From Nitrospinota bacterium (GTDB lineage Bacteria > Nitrospinota_A > UBA7883), in assembly GCA_029881335.1 (NCBI GenBank), contig JAOUMU010000005.1:1-55765 (forward strand): a stretch of 55,765 nucleotides of DNA, read 5' to 3'. The notes under the pieces are model-generated. The model saw nothing but the letters and a program-made list of their open reading frames with translations, was not told where the DNA came from and ran no database searches. Shown one piece after another: positions 43,046 to 51,431 of the stretch. Numbering within the stretch: position 1 is the stretch's first letter; the number at the start of each line of letters is the position of its first letter. The position numbers and the translations under genes are program-made.

Positions 43046-43830
43046 GCCGGCCGATCCGGGACCTTGGCGCCGCCAGGTTCTCTCGCCCGCGCCACCCGCG
43101 CCGGAGAGCCCACCGCCACGACTCTGTCCGGCAGGTCCGCCGTCACCAAGGCCGCAGTCCCCACTACCGTATCGTCGCCTATCGTCACTCCATCCAGCAC
43201 GGAGACCCTGGCCCCCAGCCAGCAGTTGGCGCCTATTTTTATTCCCTTGGAGGTCCACCCCTGATCCAGCACGGCGATTTCCGGATCGTCGAAATTATGG
43301 GTGGTGGCAAACAGGCTGGTGAAGGGGCCCAGCAGGGTCTTTTCCCCTATGGTGATACTGGAGTTGGATGAGATATTGCACCAGGTGGAAAGGTTGACGT
43401 AATCACCAAAGACGATGTCGCCCTCCTTGCAGCTGAGCACGGAGGCTCGACCTATGTAGCAGTTCTCCCCCAAGGTGATGCCTTTGTTGGCCGAACCCTT
43501 GGCGTCGAGCAGGGCGCCGTCGTCGATGATGGTCCCGGCGCCGATCCTGATTTTCTTTGGATGGCGGAACCACACATCCGCGCCGAACACCACCCCCCGG
43601 CCCACCCTCCCCAGGATCATGGGGTAGAACACCTGGCGCAACGCCAGCCCCAGGGCGCCGGGAATGCGGGAGAATAGCAGCCCGATAAGCTCGAACTTTA
43701 TCAGGAACCAGAGCGAGCGCGAACCCACCACCAGGTCCTGATACTGGGCCAGCTTGCTCTTGCCGCTATGCCCGCTCTCCTTTTGTATCTGGATGTCTAT
43801 GTTTTGTTTGTTATCGGTCATTGGGTTCAA
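43027..43830 (-). CDS. Hexapeptide-repeat (LbH) acyltransferase
   Basis: The 267-residue protein has an N-terminal helical region (about 1-75) and a left-handed beta-helix of hexapeptide turns (about 78-245, such as IRIGAGTIIDDGALLD, ITLGENCYIGRAS and IKIGANCWLGARVSVLDGVTIGDDTVVGTAALV). The closing part matches WcaF/NodL-like O-acetyltransferases that modify sugars with acetyl-CoA. A histidine in FATTHNFDD is a candidate catalytic residue. The sugar acceptor is unknown; surface polysaccharide is a reasonable guess. Confidence 0.87.
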   Translation of the reverse strand: MNPMTDNKQNIDIQIQKESGHSGKSKLAQYQDLVVGSRSLWFLIKFELIGLLFSRIPGALGLALRQVFYPMILGRVGRGVVFGADVWFRHPKKIRIGAGTIIDDGALLDAKGSANKGITLGENCYIGRASVLSCKEGDIVFGDYVNLSTWCNISSNSSITIGEKTLLGPFTSLFATTHNFDDPEIAVLDQGWTSKGIKIGANCWLGARVSVLDGVTIGDDTVVGTAALVTADLPDRVVAVGSPARVARAREPGGAKVPDRPAQSSDS

Positions 43831-43878
43831 AAAGAGCCGGTATATTATTCTGGTTTTCCACCACAGCCTTCGCTTGGA

Positions 43879-44217
43879 TCATGGGCCAATTATATCAAGC
43901 AATCCTTCAACAATGCGGCCCATCTCCGCTTCATCCAGGCGCCCCATTTTCTTTCCAAGCCTCTGAGTGGATAGCGTCCGGACCTGACTGATCTTAACCC
44001 ATGAAGGCTTCGGAAGAAGCTTCGGCGGCAGAGTGTAAGTCAGGGGGAAACCGGCGCTTTGCGGCTGGCCCGTAACGGCCATGGCTATTATTGTACCGGA
44101 CTTTTTGTTGAATATCTCCCGGCTCAGCACCAGCACGGGACGGCGCCCTTGCTGCTCATGGCCCTGCCCTTGTTCAAGATCAGCCCAGTATATATCCCCT
44201 CTCAGTATTCGGGCCAT
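43879..44217 (-). CDS. MazF/PemK-type toxin (mRNA interferase)
   Basis: The 112-residue protein has the MazF fold signatures: LRGDIYWADLEQGQGHEQQGRRPVLVLS, then IIAMAVTGQP and PSWVKISQVRTLSTQRLGKKMG near the C-terminus. The family cleaves mRNA at specific short sequences. It overlaps the end of the antitoxin gene by 16 nt, as is usual for such pairs. It looks complete. Confidence 0.9.
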   Translation of the reverse strand: MARILRGDIYWADLEQGQGHEQQGRRPVLVLSREIFNKKSGTIIAMAVTGQPQSAGFPLTYTLPPKLLPKPSWVKISQVRTLSTQRLGKKMGRLDEAEMGRIVEGLLDIIGP

Positions 44218-44438
44218 GTCTCGCCAGCAAGCTTCTCGTCGGCCAGCTCACGCTCGGCCTCGGAGTCAAGCCTGGATAACTCCTCCACCAGCCTGGTCCG
44301 TTTCCAGCGCTCCATTTTCTCCCGTATAGCGGCCTGGATAGCCTGGCTGCGGTTGGGATATCGGCCTTGCTTGACCCACCGGTCCACGGTATGCAGCAGC
44401 TTTTCTTCCAATGTTATGGCCACTTTCGCGGTGCTCAT
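44202..44438 (-). CDS. Ribbon-helix-helix antitoxin of the MazF pair
   Basis: The 78-residue protein has an N-terminal ribbon-helix-helix (KVAITLEEKLLHTVDRWVKQ, then RYPNRSQAIQAAIREKM), which binds operator DNA, and an acidic C-terminal tail (DSEAERELADEKLAGE) that would wrap the toxin. GGAGG lies 6 nt upstream of the ATG at 44438; an ATG at 44441 is the alternative. It comes first in the pair and probably autoregulates it. Confidence 0.85.
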   Translation of the reverse strand: MSTAKVAITLEEKLLHTVDRWVKQGRYPNRSQAIQAAIREKMERWKRTRLVEELSRLDSEAERELADEKLAGETWPEY

Positions 44439-44522
44439 CATCCACCTCCAGTATTCCATATTATCATACCATAAGAGGCAGGCAAGGCGTGCGGCAAAGG
44501 AGTGTGTTTGGGAACCGTCAGC

Positions 44523-45379
44523 TTATTCCCGTGATTCCTTGAGAGATTTTATAACCTCAGAGAGTTCAAGAACTTCAAGTTTTGAGCGGCATTCCGGCCA
44601 GTTATGTTTCCAACAAACAATAACATCACAACCTTCAACAGAATGGCCGTGATCACGAAAGTTTCTGCTTTCGTACTCAAACTCTATTAGGGTTTTTTGC
44701 CATCTTCCATCACTAATCTGGCGTTTGGCTTCACAATCGGGAAATCCTGCCTGCACATTTTCGACAACATAGCCCAATTCGCGAGCCACCATTCCAAAAA
44801 GAAAAACAACGCCTTGTTCATTAATGGTTCATGTTGTAGACCGCGAAACGAAAGGGGGTTTCCATAGGTGGGACGTTGATCCCGCTTTATATGAAAAGTT
44901 TTCGAGACAGGTTTCGTGCTTTCCTCGTTCTGGATAGAATTCGAATCTGAATTCGCATCAAGTACTTTTGCCTGTGCAGTGGATCTTTCAATCAGCGTAA
45001 ACACATCGTCATATTCAGGGTTGTCATGGAAGCATTCCCTAAACTTGATGGGAATCCCAGTCCAAGGGCCAAAGCGTTTTTTGAATACAGCGACGCTATA
45101 ATTACTTCCTCCATGTTTATACTCAGCCATAGTCGGGATTTTGTTGAGTTTCCGGACCACTTCCGCCCAATCTTTGAGCAATATTTCTTCATCAGTTTTG
45201 ATATACGATTCGTCAGGCTGGAGGCCAGAAGCGCGAACCGCTTCTGTCCAGTTCTTATAATGTTTGAGAATGTAATGCTCTGCAATATCAAAGTGAGTCT
45301 TGAATTCCGCCCTTGTTGGCCTGCGCCCAAGCTCCTTGGACAATTTACGAATTGCATCTAGCAGATCATCTTTGGTCAT
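44523..45379 (-). pseudogene. Frameshifted homing-endonuclease-associated-repeat nuclease
   Basis: The first frame (45379 down to about 44826) encodes two homing-endonuclease-associated repeats (about 1-55, ELGRRPTRAEFKTHF..NWTEAVRASGL; and about 65-115, LNKIPTMAEYKHGG..FGPWTG), a linker, and PLSFRGLQHEP. The reading then moves by one base near 44825-44827. The continuing frame reads INEQGVVFLFGMVARELG, FPDCEAKR, and IEFEYESRNFRDHGH..CDVIVCWKHNWPEC, a PD-(D/E)xK-like nuclease half. Restoring one base after GAACC joins the two into one protein of about 285 residues. The cause is mutation or sequencing error. Codon use is more AT-rich than in neighbours. Confidence 0.75.
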
Positions 45380-45495
45380 ATTTTGATTGTATCAAATCCC
45401 CAGGCGCAGGTTGACAAAGCCCCCGTCCGGCCTCAAACTGTCAGCAACTATGTTGTAAGCAGGTTATTAAACCAGATTTCCCAAGTCAAAGCTCC

Positions 45496-46890
45496 ATGAA
45501 AGTACTTTTTGTCTATACCGATATCGATGTAAAGGGGGGCGCCCGCAGCTACCATTTCGGCCTGGGGCTTCTCTCCTCCGTGCTGAAGCAGGCGGGACAC
45601 ACCACCGAGCTGCATTATATGTTCGACGCGTGGGACCCGGAGGGCTTCGAGGCCCATGTGGACACCTTCTCACCCGATGTGATCGGATACACTTCCGACT
45701 CCTCCCAGATTCGCCACGTGGTGAAGCTGGTCAAGAGAATGAGCGGAAGGGGAATATTCCAGGTCGCCGGGGGTGTGCACTCCAGCCTATACCCCAAGTT
45801 CATGGAATCGGTGGACGGCCTGGACGCCATATGCACGGGCGAGGGGGAAGGCCCAGTCCTGGAGCTTGTCACGCGGCTGGCCAAGAGGGAGGACGTGACG
45901 AAAATCCCCGGCCTATGGGTTCGCCAGCCGGACGGCGCCATCCGCAAAAACCTCCCGGGCCTTTTTATCGAGGACCTGAACAGCATCCCTTTCGGCGACC
46001 GGGAGATGTTCAATTACCAGCAGGTGGTGAAGTCCGACTATGACCGGGCCACTTTCATGCTCTCCCGAGGCTGCCCCTACAACTGCAACTATTGCGGCAG
46101 CCCATCCATGGGCCGACTGCAGGAGGGGAAATACGTCCGCTTCCGCAGCGTGGAAAACGGCATCGCGGAGATCAAAGATATAGTGGGCCGCTACGATATC
46201 CGCAAGATATTCTTTGCCGACGATGTCTTCACCATCGACCGCAAGTATGTAAAAGAGTTCTGCGAGACCTACAAAAAGGAGATAGGAATCCCCTTCGAGG
46301 TGACCACCAGGGTGGAAAGCTCCCACATCGACACATTCAAGTATCTGGCGGACGCAGGCTGCACCCGGGTGGCCATGGGGATAGAGTCCGGCAGCGAGGA
46401 ACTGCGCCGAAAACATCTGAACCGGAAAATGACCAACGGGAAGATTATCCAGGCCTTCGCCGACGCCCGCGCCGCCGGGCTTAAAACCAAATCGTACAAC
46501 ATCGTCGGCTTCCCCCATGAGACATACGAGATGCACCTGGAAACGGTGGAGCTGAACCGCCAGATAAATCCGGACAGCTTGGTGATCTATATATTCAATC
46601 CATACCCCGGCACGGCCCTGTTCGACATATCCATCAGGGACGGGTTCCTGTCGCCGGATTTCATGGATGAGGACTTCATCTCCCGGACAGACACACCGCT
46701 GACCATGCCCCAGTTCACCCGCGAGGAGATATTGAAAGCGTACCGCAACTTCGCCTTCAGCGTGTACCGTGGCCAATCCGCCAGGAAGGCGCTACTCTAC
46801 AAGGTATATTACTCCCGCTTCGGCGAGCCGCTGATCCGGCTGCTGGACTCGGTGAAGAAACCGATCCAGAAACTGGCGATGGGGTCGTAG
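45496..46890 (+). CDS. B12-binding-domain radical SAM protein
   Basis: The 464-residue protein has an N-terminal B12-binding-like Rossmann domain (about 1-135, with SPDVIGYTSDS and IFQVAGGVHSSLYP) and a radical SAM core with CxxxCxxC in LSRGCPYNCNYCGSPS. Later motifs (KIFFADDVFTIDRKYV, RVAMGIESGSEELRR, SYNIVGFPHET) are typical of this family. The DxHxxG cobalamin-ligand motif is not seen, as in some members. Members methylate or rearrange lipids, tetrapyrroles and natural products; which applies here is unknown. Confidence 0.87.
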   Translation: MKVLFVYTDIDVKGGARSYHFGLGLLSSVLKQAGHTTELHYMFDAWDPEGFEAHVDTFSPDVIGYTSDSSQIRHVVKLVKRMSGRGIFQVAGGVHSSLYPKFMESVDGLDAICTGEGEGPVLELVTRLAKREDVTKIPGLWVRQPDGAIRKNLPGLFIEDLNSIPFGDREMFNYQQVVKSDYDRATFMLSRGCPYNCNYCGSPSMGRLQEGKYVRFRSVENGIAEIKDIVGRYDIRKIFFADDVFTIDRKYVKEFCETYKKEIGIPFEVTTRVESSHIDTFKYLADAGCTRVAMGIESGSEELRRKHLNRKMTNGKIIQAFADARAAGLKTKSYNIVGFPHETYEMHLETVELNRQINPDSLVIYIFNPYPGTALFDISIRDGFLSPDFMDEDFISRTDTPLTMPQFTREEILKAYRNFAFSVYRGQSARKALLYKVYYSRFGEPLIRLLDSVKKPIQKLAMGS

Positions 46891-46899
46891 ATAACCAGG

Positions 46900-46925
46900 G
46901 TGATGGGAGCGGCCCCCCCCATCAC
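46900..46925. terminator. Hairpin after the radical SAM gene
   Basis: GTGATGGG and CCCATCAC form an 8-bp stem around a C-rich loop, 10 bp after the stop. No T-run follows, so termination is uncertain. Confidence 0.3.
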
Positions 46926-47018
46926 AGGGTGCGCATCGCATCCGGCCAACAGTTTTCCCACTCCCGGCCCCATCTCTGGTATCATTAGCGATTTACACAT
47001 TCAAACCCACATTTGACA

Positions 47019-47591
47019 ATGATGACCAAAAGACACCCCTGGTTCGACATTGAACCGGGCCCAAAGGCGCCCCACCAGGTTCACGCCTTTATCGAGATCG
47101 AACGAAACTCCCGGCTGAAACTGGAGCTGGAAAAACACACCGGCTTTCTGATCGTGGACAGGATCCTGCACGGCGCGGTCCATTACCCCCACAGCTACGG
47201 CTTTATCCCCCAGACTTATTGCGACGACCAGGACCCGCTGGATATCTTCGTCCTCTGTTCGGAGACGATACCATCGGGTACCATCGTGGAGGCGAAGGTG
47301 GTCGGCGCCATGCGGATGACCGACCAGGGTGAACTGGATGACAAGATCATCGCCGTGGCCGTGGGCGACCCGGCTTTCGACGAGATTTTCAACATCACCC
47401 AGCTGCCCATATATCAACGCAGCGAGCTGAAAAAATTCTTCGAGGAATACAAGACTCTGGAGAAAAAGGAAGTGATCGTGGAGGATTTCATGAACCACGA
47501 TGAGGCGGCGACGGCTGTGAGGCAATCGATGGAAAGCTACAAGAAGGAAGCCGAACGGCTGAAGGCCAAGTACGGCCAAAGCCCCGACTAG
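47019..47591 (+). CDS. ppa: Soluble inorganic pyrophosphatase, family I
   Basis: This cytoplasmic enzyme hydrolyses pyrophosphate to phosphate. The 190-residue protein has the family I pattern: IEIERNSRLKLELEK, DRILHGAVHYPHSYGFIPQTYCDD, the metal-binding DDQDPLDIFV signature, and GELDDKIIAV. Two adjacent ATGs (47019, 47022) are possible and there is no clear ribosome-binding site, so the start is uncertain by one residue. It sits between two radical SAM genes. The organism also carries a membrane pyrophosphatase. Confidence 0.94.
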   Translation: MMTKRHPWFDIEPGPKAPHQVHAFIEIERNSRLKLELEKHTGFLIVDRILHGAVHYPHSYGFIPQTYCDDQDPLDIFVLCSETIPSGTIVEAKVVGAMRMTDQGELDDKIIAVAVGDPAFDEIFNITQLPIYQRSELKKFFEEYKTLEKKEVIVEDFMNHDEAATAVRQSMESYKKEAERLKAKYGQSPD

Positions 47592-47617
47592 ACATTTTTC
47601 GCCAGGTTCAAGCAGTT

Positions 47618-48724
47618 ATGACTGAAAAAACCAAGTTCGGCCATTTGCATGTCCCCTTGAAAAGAGTCCACATGGAGCTCACCAACGCTTGCGAGTTCGG
47701 ATGCAGGTTCTGCCCCAAATCAATCATGGAGCGCTCCTATGGATTCATGGAGAAGGAACTGGGTAAAAAGATCATCTCCGAAGTGGCGGAAAACAACATT
47801 GCGGAGAAGATCACCTTCCATGTGATGGGGGAGCCGACCATGCACCCCGACTTTTTCGAGTTCCTGGAGCACGCCGCCGCCGTGGGCCAGAAGGTGGGGC
47901 TGACCACCAACGGGCGGAACCTTGGGGGCGCCGTGGGCAAAAAGTTGCTCGACTACCCCTTGCACCAGTTGGATGTCTCCTTCCAGACTCCCACAGAGGA
48001 GTCTTTCCCCCTGCGGGAGGCAGGCAAGCTGACTTTCAAGGAGTACCTGGACGGGATCATGGATTTTTTTACCAAGTATAGGCGCCGATGGCCGGAGACC
48101 ATAATCAAGTTCCGGTTTCTGAACACCATCTTCCCGGTGAAGACCCTGGAAAAAGCTGTCGGCCCCATAAAAGTGATGTCCTCGACAAAAGAACTGCGGG
48201 CCACATTCAAGGAGTGGGTGCAAAACATCTATAGCCGCCTGGGGGTGGATCAGACGGATACGCAAGAGGCGCTGCGCCGGGTGGATGGCCTGGTCTCCTA
48301 CAAATGGAACGTGGTGGAGATATTGCCTAACCTGTTTTTTGAGACATACATCCTGGAGGACTGGGGGCATGCCTTCACCGGCGGGAAGGTGCATGACGCG
48401 TGGGCGGGATACTGCTTCGGCATGCGGGACCACTTCGCCATTTTGCATAACGGCGACGTGACCTTGTGCTGCGTCGATTTTTCCGGCAAGACGGCGATCG
48501 GCAACGTGAAAAACAACTCGCTGGAAGAGATCCTCTCCACCGATGAGTTCGGCGAGATCATGGCCGGGTTCGCCCGGTTCCGCCCGGTGCACCCATATTG
48601 CAAGCGGTGTATGGGCTCGGCGACACGGCTATCCTGGCTGTTCAAGCCTGTGCTGGGTGTGTTGGCTCTTGGGGCCTTAAAGCCCTTCTTCCACAAGAAA
48701 ACGAAGCTCTTTACCGGGAAGTAA
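47618..48724 (+). CDS. Radical SAM/SPASM domain protein
   Basis: The 368-residue protein has the [4Fe-4S]/SAM motif CxxxCxxC in ELTNACEFGCRFCPKS, a GEPTMHPDFFEF motif, and a C-terminal SPASM-like cluster region (TLCCVDFSGKTAIGNV, then PYCKRCMG). SPASM enzymes often modify peptides or act on sugars and cofactors. No precursor peptide gene was recognised next to it. It begins 27 nt after ppa on the same strand and may be co-transcribed. Confidence 0.88.
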   Translation: MTEKTKFGHLHVPLKRVHMELTNACEFGCRFCPKSIMERSYGFMEKELGKKIISEVAENNIAEKITFHVMGEPTMHPDFFEFLEHAAAVGQKVGLTTNGRNLGGAVGKKLLDYPLHQLDVSFQTPTEESFPLREAGKLTFKEYLDGIMDFFTKYRRRWPETIIKFRFLNTIFPVKTLEKAVGPIKVMSSTKELRATFKEWVQNIYSRLGVDQTDTQEALRRVDGLVSYKWNVVEILPNLFFETYILEDWGHAFTGGKVHDAWAGYCFGMRDHFAILHNGDVTLCCVDFSGKTAIGNVKNNSLEEILSTDEFGEIMAGFARFRPVHPYCKRCMGSATRLSWLFKPVLGVLALGALKPFFHKKTKLFTGK

Positions 48725-48742
48725 TCCCCTGGCCGCTCCCCC

Positions 48743-49651
48743 TTACAATGACGAACCCAGCTGAGCCAATTGACGGGAGAGATCCATCACCCTCTGGGCC
48801 TGGGCCGGCGGAAGGGCCGAAGCCATCTCCTCTAGGGCGGATGCGTTGGCGGAAATCTCGTTCCTGGCGTCCAGCCTGGCCTGGGCGGCCATCGAATCCG
48901 TCAGGGCGCCCACTTCCGCGCGATTGGCGGCGATCATCTGGCCTTGCAGTTCGTTGGCCTGGTCCGCCAGGTCTATCCTTTCGTTCGCGGCCTGGATGGA
49001 AGTCATGGCGTCGCCGAGTTGCCTGGCCTGCTGGCTTACGTTGTTATTGACATACACCACTGCCGCCAACGCCATCAGAGCCAAAATAAACGAGGCGTAG
49101 GAAACAAGGCTGGGGCGGTTTTTGCGGGGTTGCTCATCGGCCACAATAGGCGCTGCCTCCCGGGTGGCCATGGGCGTGGCTTCCGGCTCTTCGATAGCCT
49201 TCTCCTCTTCCTTCTCGGGCTCATCTTCCGCAGCCTCGGCAGTGTCATGTTCCGTGGTCTCCAGTTGTGGCTCGGAAATCGTGGGCACGGTTTGATCCAT
49301 GCCGGGCATGGTCTCGGCCAGCTCGGTCTCGGTTTCGGTCAGCTCCGGGGCCAGGGAGAGCATCGGCCGCCCCATTTCCCCCTTGGCTTCTTCATCTTCT
49401 AGCTGTTCCTCGTCCGGCTCCAGTTGCGGCTCCTGCTTCCCTTTCATACTGACAAGCTTCAGTGGTGAACCAGGCTCCACTGAGGAGGATTCTGATCCAC
49501 CCACCAATTCTTCCAAAAGCTCGTTGAATGTTTCCTCGCTTATGGTCGCAATGGGGCTGGCGTGTATCCCCTTTCCTTCCAGGATTTTCACCAGTTCCCC
49601 AGCCTGCATGTTCAGTTTGCGCGCCGCCTCGTACACCCTCAGATTGCTCAT
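48743..49651 (-). CDS. Membrane protein with N-terminal IF2_N-like domain and coiled coil
   Basis: The 302-residue protein opens with an IF2_N-type module (SNLRVYEAARKLNMQAGELV, then ILEGKGIHASPIATISEE, about 1-50), known from the N-terminus of translation factor IF-2. An acidic, disordered Glu/Pro-rich linker follows (about 55-175), then one membrane helix (about 184-205, YASFILALMALAAVVYV) and an Ala/Gln-rich coiled coil (about 210-300). The rest of IF-2 is absent. The ATG at 49651 is chosen because GTGGGGA lies 6 nt upstream; a longer frame from 49747 has no family support. The function is unknown. Confidence 0.8.
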   Translation of the reverse strand: MSNLRVYEAARKLNMQAGELVKILEGKGIHASPIATISEETFNELLEELVGGSESSSVEPGSPLKLVSMKGKQEPQLEPDEEQLEDEEAKGEMGRPMLSLAPELTETETELAETMPGMDQTVPTISEPQLETTEHDTAEAAEDEPEKEEEKAIEEPEATPMATREAAPIVADEQPRKNRPSLVSYASFILALMALAAVVYVNNNVSQQARQLGDAMTSIQAANERIDLADQANELQGQMIAANRAEVGALTDSMAAQARLDARNEISANASALEEMASALPPAQAQRVMDLSRQLAQLGSSL

Positions 49652-49785
49652 GTTCCGTCCCCACGGTTCGTAATGATTTGGGCATATGATATCATGACAT
49701 AGCGATGGAGGACCTATAAAATCCAATTCCCAGCGCTGCGGGCTCACCGCCCTGGGTTAACCACGATACGAAAGAGGAGGCGCAA

Positions 49786-50793
49786 ATGGCTAACTGGTAC
49801 TACGTAATCAATAACGATCGGCAGGGCCCCGTGCCCAGGAGCCAGATTTCCAGCCTGCTGAGCGAAGGTAAAATAGATAAGGATACACTGGTGTATACCA
49901 CGGGCATGAGCGGATGGCAAAAGCTGAGCTCCATCCGCAGCCTCCAGGCGGAGACGGCGGCTCCTCCCCCCCCACCCTCCAGGGCGTCCGCCTCCGCTCA
50001 CGAAATCGATTACAAGATCATGGGCGAGGAGATGCAGTTCGTGGAAGTGGAACTGGACCCCAGGGAGAGCGCCGTGGCGGAAGCGGGCGCCATGATGTAT
50101 ATGTCCCACAGCGTAAAGATGAGCGCCGTCTTCGGCGATGGCAGCGGCCAGAAGGGGGGATTCATGGACTCGCTTCTGGGCGCCGGGAAACGCCTGCTCA
50201 CCGGCGAGTCGCTCTTCACCACGGTATTCACCCATGAAGGACTCTCCGGCAAGGCCCATGTGGCCTTCGCGGCGCCGAATCCGGGAAAGATCATCCCCAT
50301 CCACCTGGCGGAGATTGGCGGCAAGGTTATCTGCCAGAAGGACGCCTTCCTGTGCGCGGCCAAGGGGGTCTCCATTGGTATTCATTTCCAGAAACGTATC
50401 GGCGTGGGGCTTTTCGGCGGCGAGGGATTCATCATGCAGTCGCTGGAGGGGGACGGCTGGGTGTTCGCCCATGCGGGGGGGACAATCATAGAAAGGGAAT
50501 TGGGCCCTGGCGAAAAGATGAAAGTGGACACCGGCTGCCTGGTGGCGATGATGCCCACAGTGGATTTTGATATCGAATACGTGGGCGACATCAAATCCGC
50601 GGTCTTCGGAGGTGAGGGGATGTTTTTCGCCGCCATCAAGGGGCCGGGCAAAGTGTGGCTCCAGTCGCTGCCGTTCGCCAGGCTGGCGGGGCGGATAAAC
50701 GCCATGCGCCCCAGAACCAGCATGCATGGGGGGGGGAGCGGCGGCGAGGGCTCTATCCTCGGCGGTATCGGCGACCTTATCGGTGGAGACTAA
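49786..50793 (+). CDS. GYF_2 domain fused to AIM24/TIGR00266 family protein
   Basis: The 335-residue protein has an N-terminal GYF_2 domain (about 1-55, NWYYVINNDRQGPVPRSQIS and GMSGWQKL), a proline-rich linker, and an AIM24-like beta domain (about 70-300, with AVAEAGAMMYMS, LLTGESLFTTVFTH, GCLVAMMPTVDFD and VWLQSLPF). The C-terminus is glycine-rich. AIM24 proteins are conserved but not well understood. GYF_2 domains are thought to mediate protein binding. A GGAGG ribosome-binding site precedes the ATG. ubiX follows after 8 nt. Confidence 0.88.
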   Translation: MANWYYVINNDRQGPVPRSQISSLLSEGKIDKDTLVYTTGMSGWQKLSSIRSLQAETAAPPPPPSRASASAHEIDYKIMGEEMQFVEVELDPRESAVAEAGAMMYMSHSVKMSAVFGDGSGQKGGFMDSLLGAGKRLLTGESLFTTVFTHEGLSGKAHVAFAAPNPGKIIPIHLAEIGGKVICQKDAFLCAAKGVSIGIHFQKRIGVGLFGGEGFIMQSLEGDGWVFAHAGGTIIERELGPGEKMKVDTGCLVAMMPTVDFDIEYVGDIKSAVFGGEGMFFAAIKGPGKVWLQSLPFARLAGRINAMRPRTSMHGGGSGGEGSILGGIGDLIGGD

Positions 50794-50801
50794 TCAATCC
50801 T

Positions 50802-51380
50802 ATGACGGCAACTAATCGCTGGATAGTGATAGGCGTCTCCGGGGCCTCCGGAGTGATATACGGGATACGTCTGCTGGAGTGGTTCAGCCAGAATCCGGCC
50901 AGTGGCCTGAAAACGCGGCTGGTGATGACCCCCTCCGCCGCCCGGAATATCGAGATAGAGACCGATTACCAGCCTGGCGATGTGGCCGCCATGGCGGACG
51001 TATCCGAGCGGTTCGACAACCTTACGGCCCCCATATCCTCCGGCTCCTTCCGCACAGAGGGGATGGTGGTGGCGCCATGCACCATGCGCACATTGTCGGA
51101 TATAGCCAACTGCAACGCCCACAATCTTCTGGTCCGGGCGGCGGATGTGACGCTAAAAGAGGGGCGCAAGCTGGTGCTGGTCCCGCGGGAGACGCCGCTG
51201 CACAAGGGGCACCTGCGGCTATTGACCCTGGCGGCGGATATGGGGGCGGTGATCCTGCCCCCCATGCCTGCGTTTTATCACAAGCCAAAAAGCGTGGATG
51301 ACATCGTGAACCAGACGGTGGGGAAGATCCTGGACCAGTTCGGCGTGGAGAACTCTATGTTCACCCGGTGGGAGGGGTAG
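50802..51380 (+). CDS. ubiX: UbiX-type flavin prenyltransferase
   Basis: UbiX adds a dimethylallyl group to FMN to make the prenyl-FMN cofactor of UbiD decarboxylases, used in ubiquinone and menaquinone synthesis. The 192-residue length is typical. Motifs are the FMN-binding GVSGASGVIYGIRLLE, the PISSGSFRTEGMVVAPCTMRTLS loop, RAADVTLKEGRKLVLVPRETPL and a PAFYHKPKS segment. No ubiD gene is in the window. Confidence 0.95.
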   Translation: MTATNRWIVIGVSGASGVIYGIRLLEWFSQNPASGLKTRLVMTPSAARNIEIETDYQPGDVAAMADVSERFDNLTAPISSGSFRTEGMVVAPCTMRTLSDIANCNAHNLLVRAADVTLKEGRKLVLVPRETPLHKGHLRLLTLAADMGAVILPPMPAFYHKPKSVDDIVNQTVGKILDQFGVENSMFTRWEG

Positions 51381-51431
51381 CGGAAGGAATGCGATAGAAC
51401 CTGGAAGTTCAGACTATAATGCAGGTGAAAT

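Noticed and set aside
44523-44792. Independent small gene encoding only the C-terminal nuclease half
   Set aside because: Its apparent start lies inside a conserved stretch (FLFGMVARELG) that continues upstream in the same frame to the frameshift point, so it is the remainder of one broken gene.
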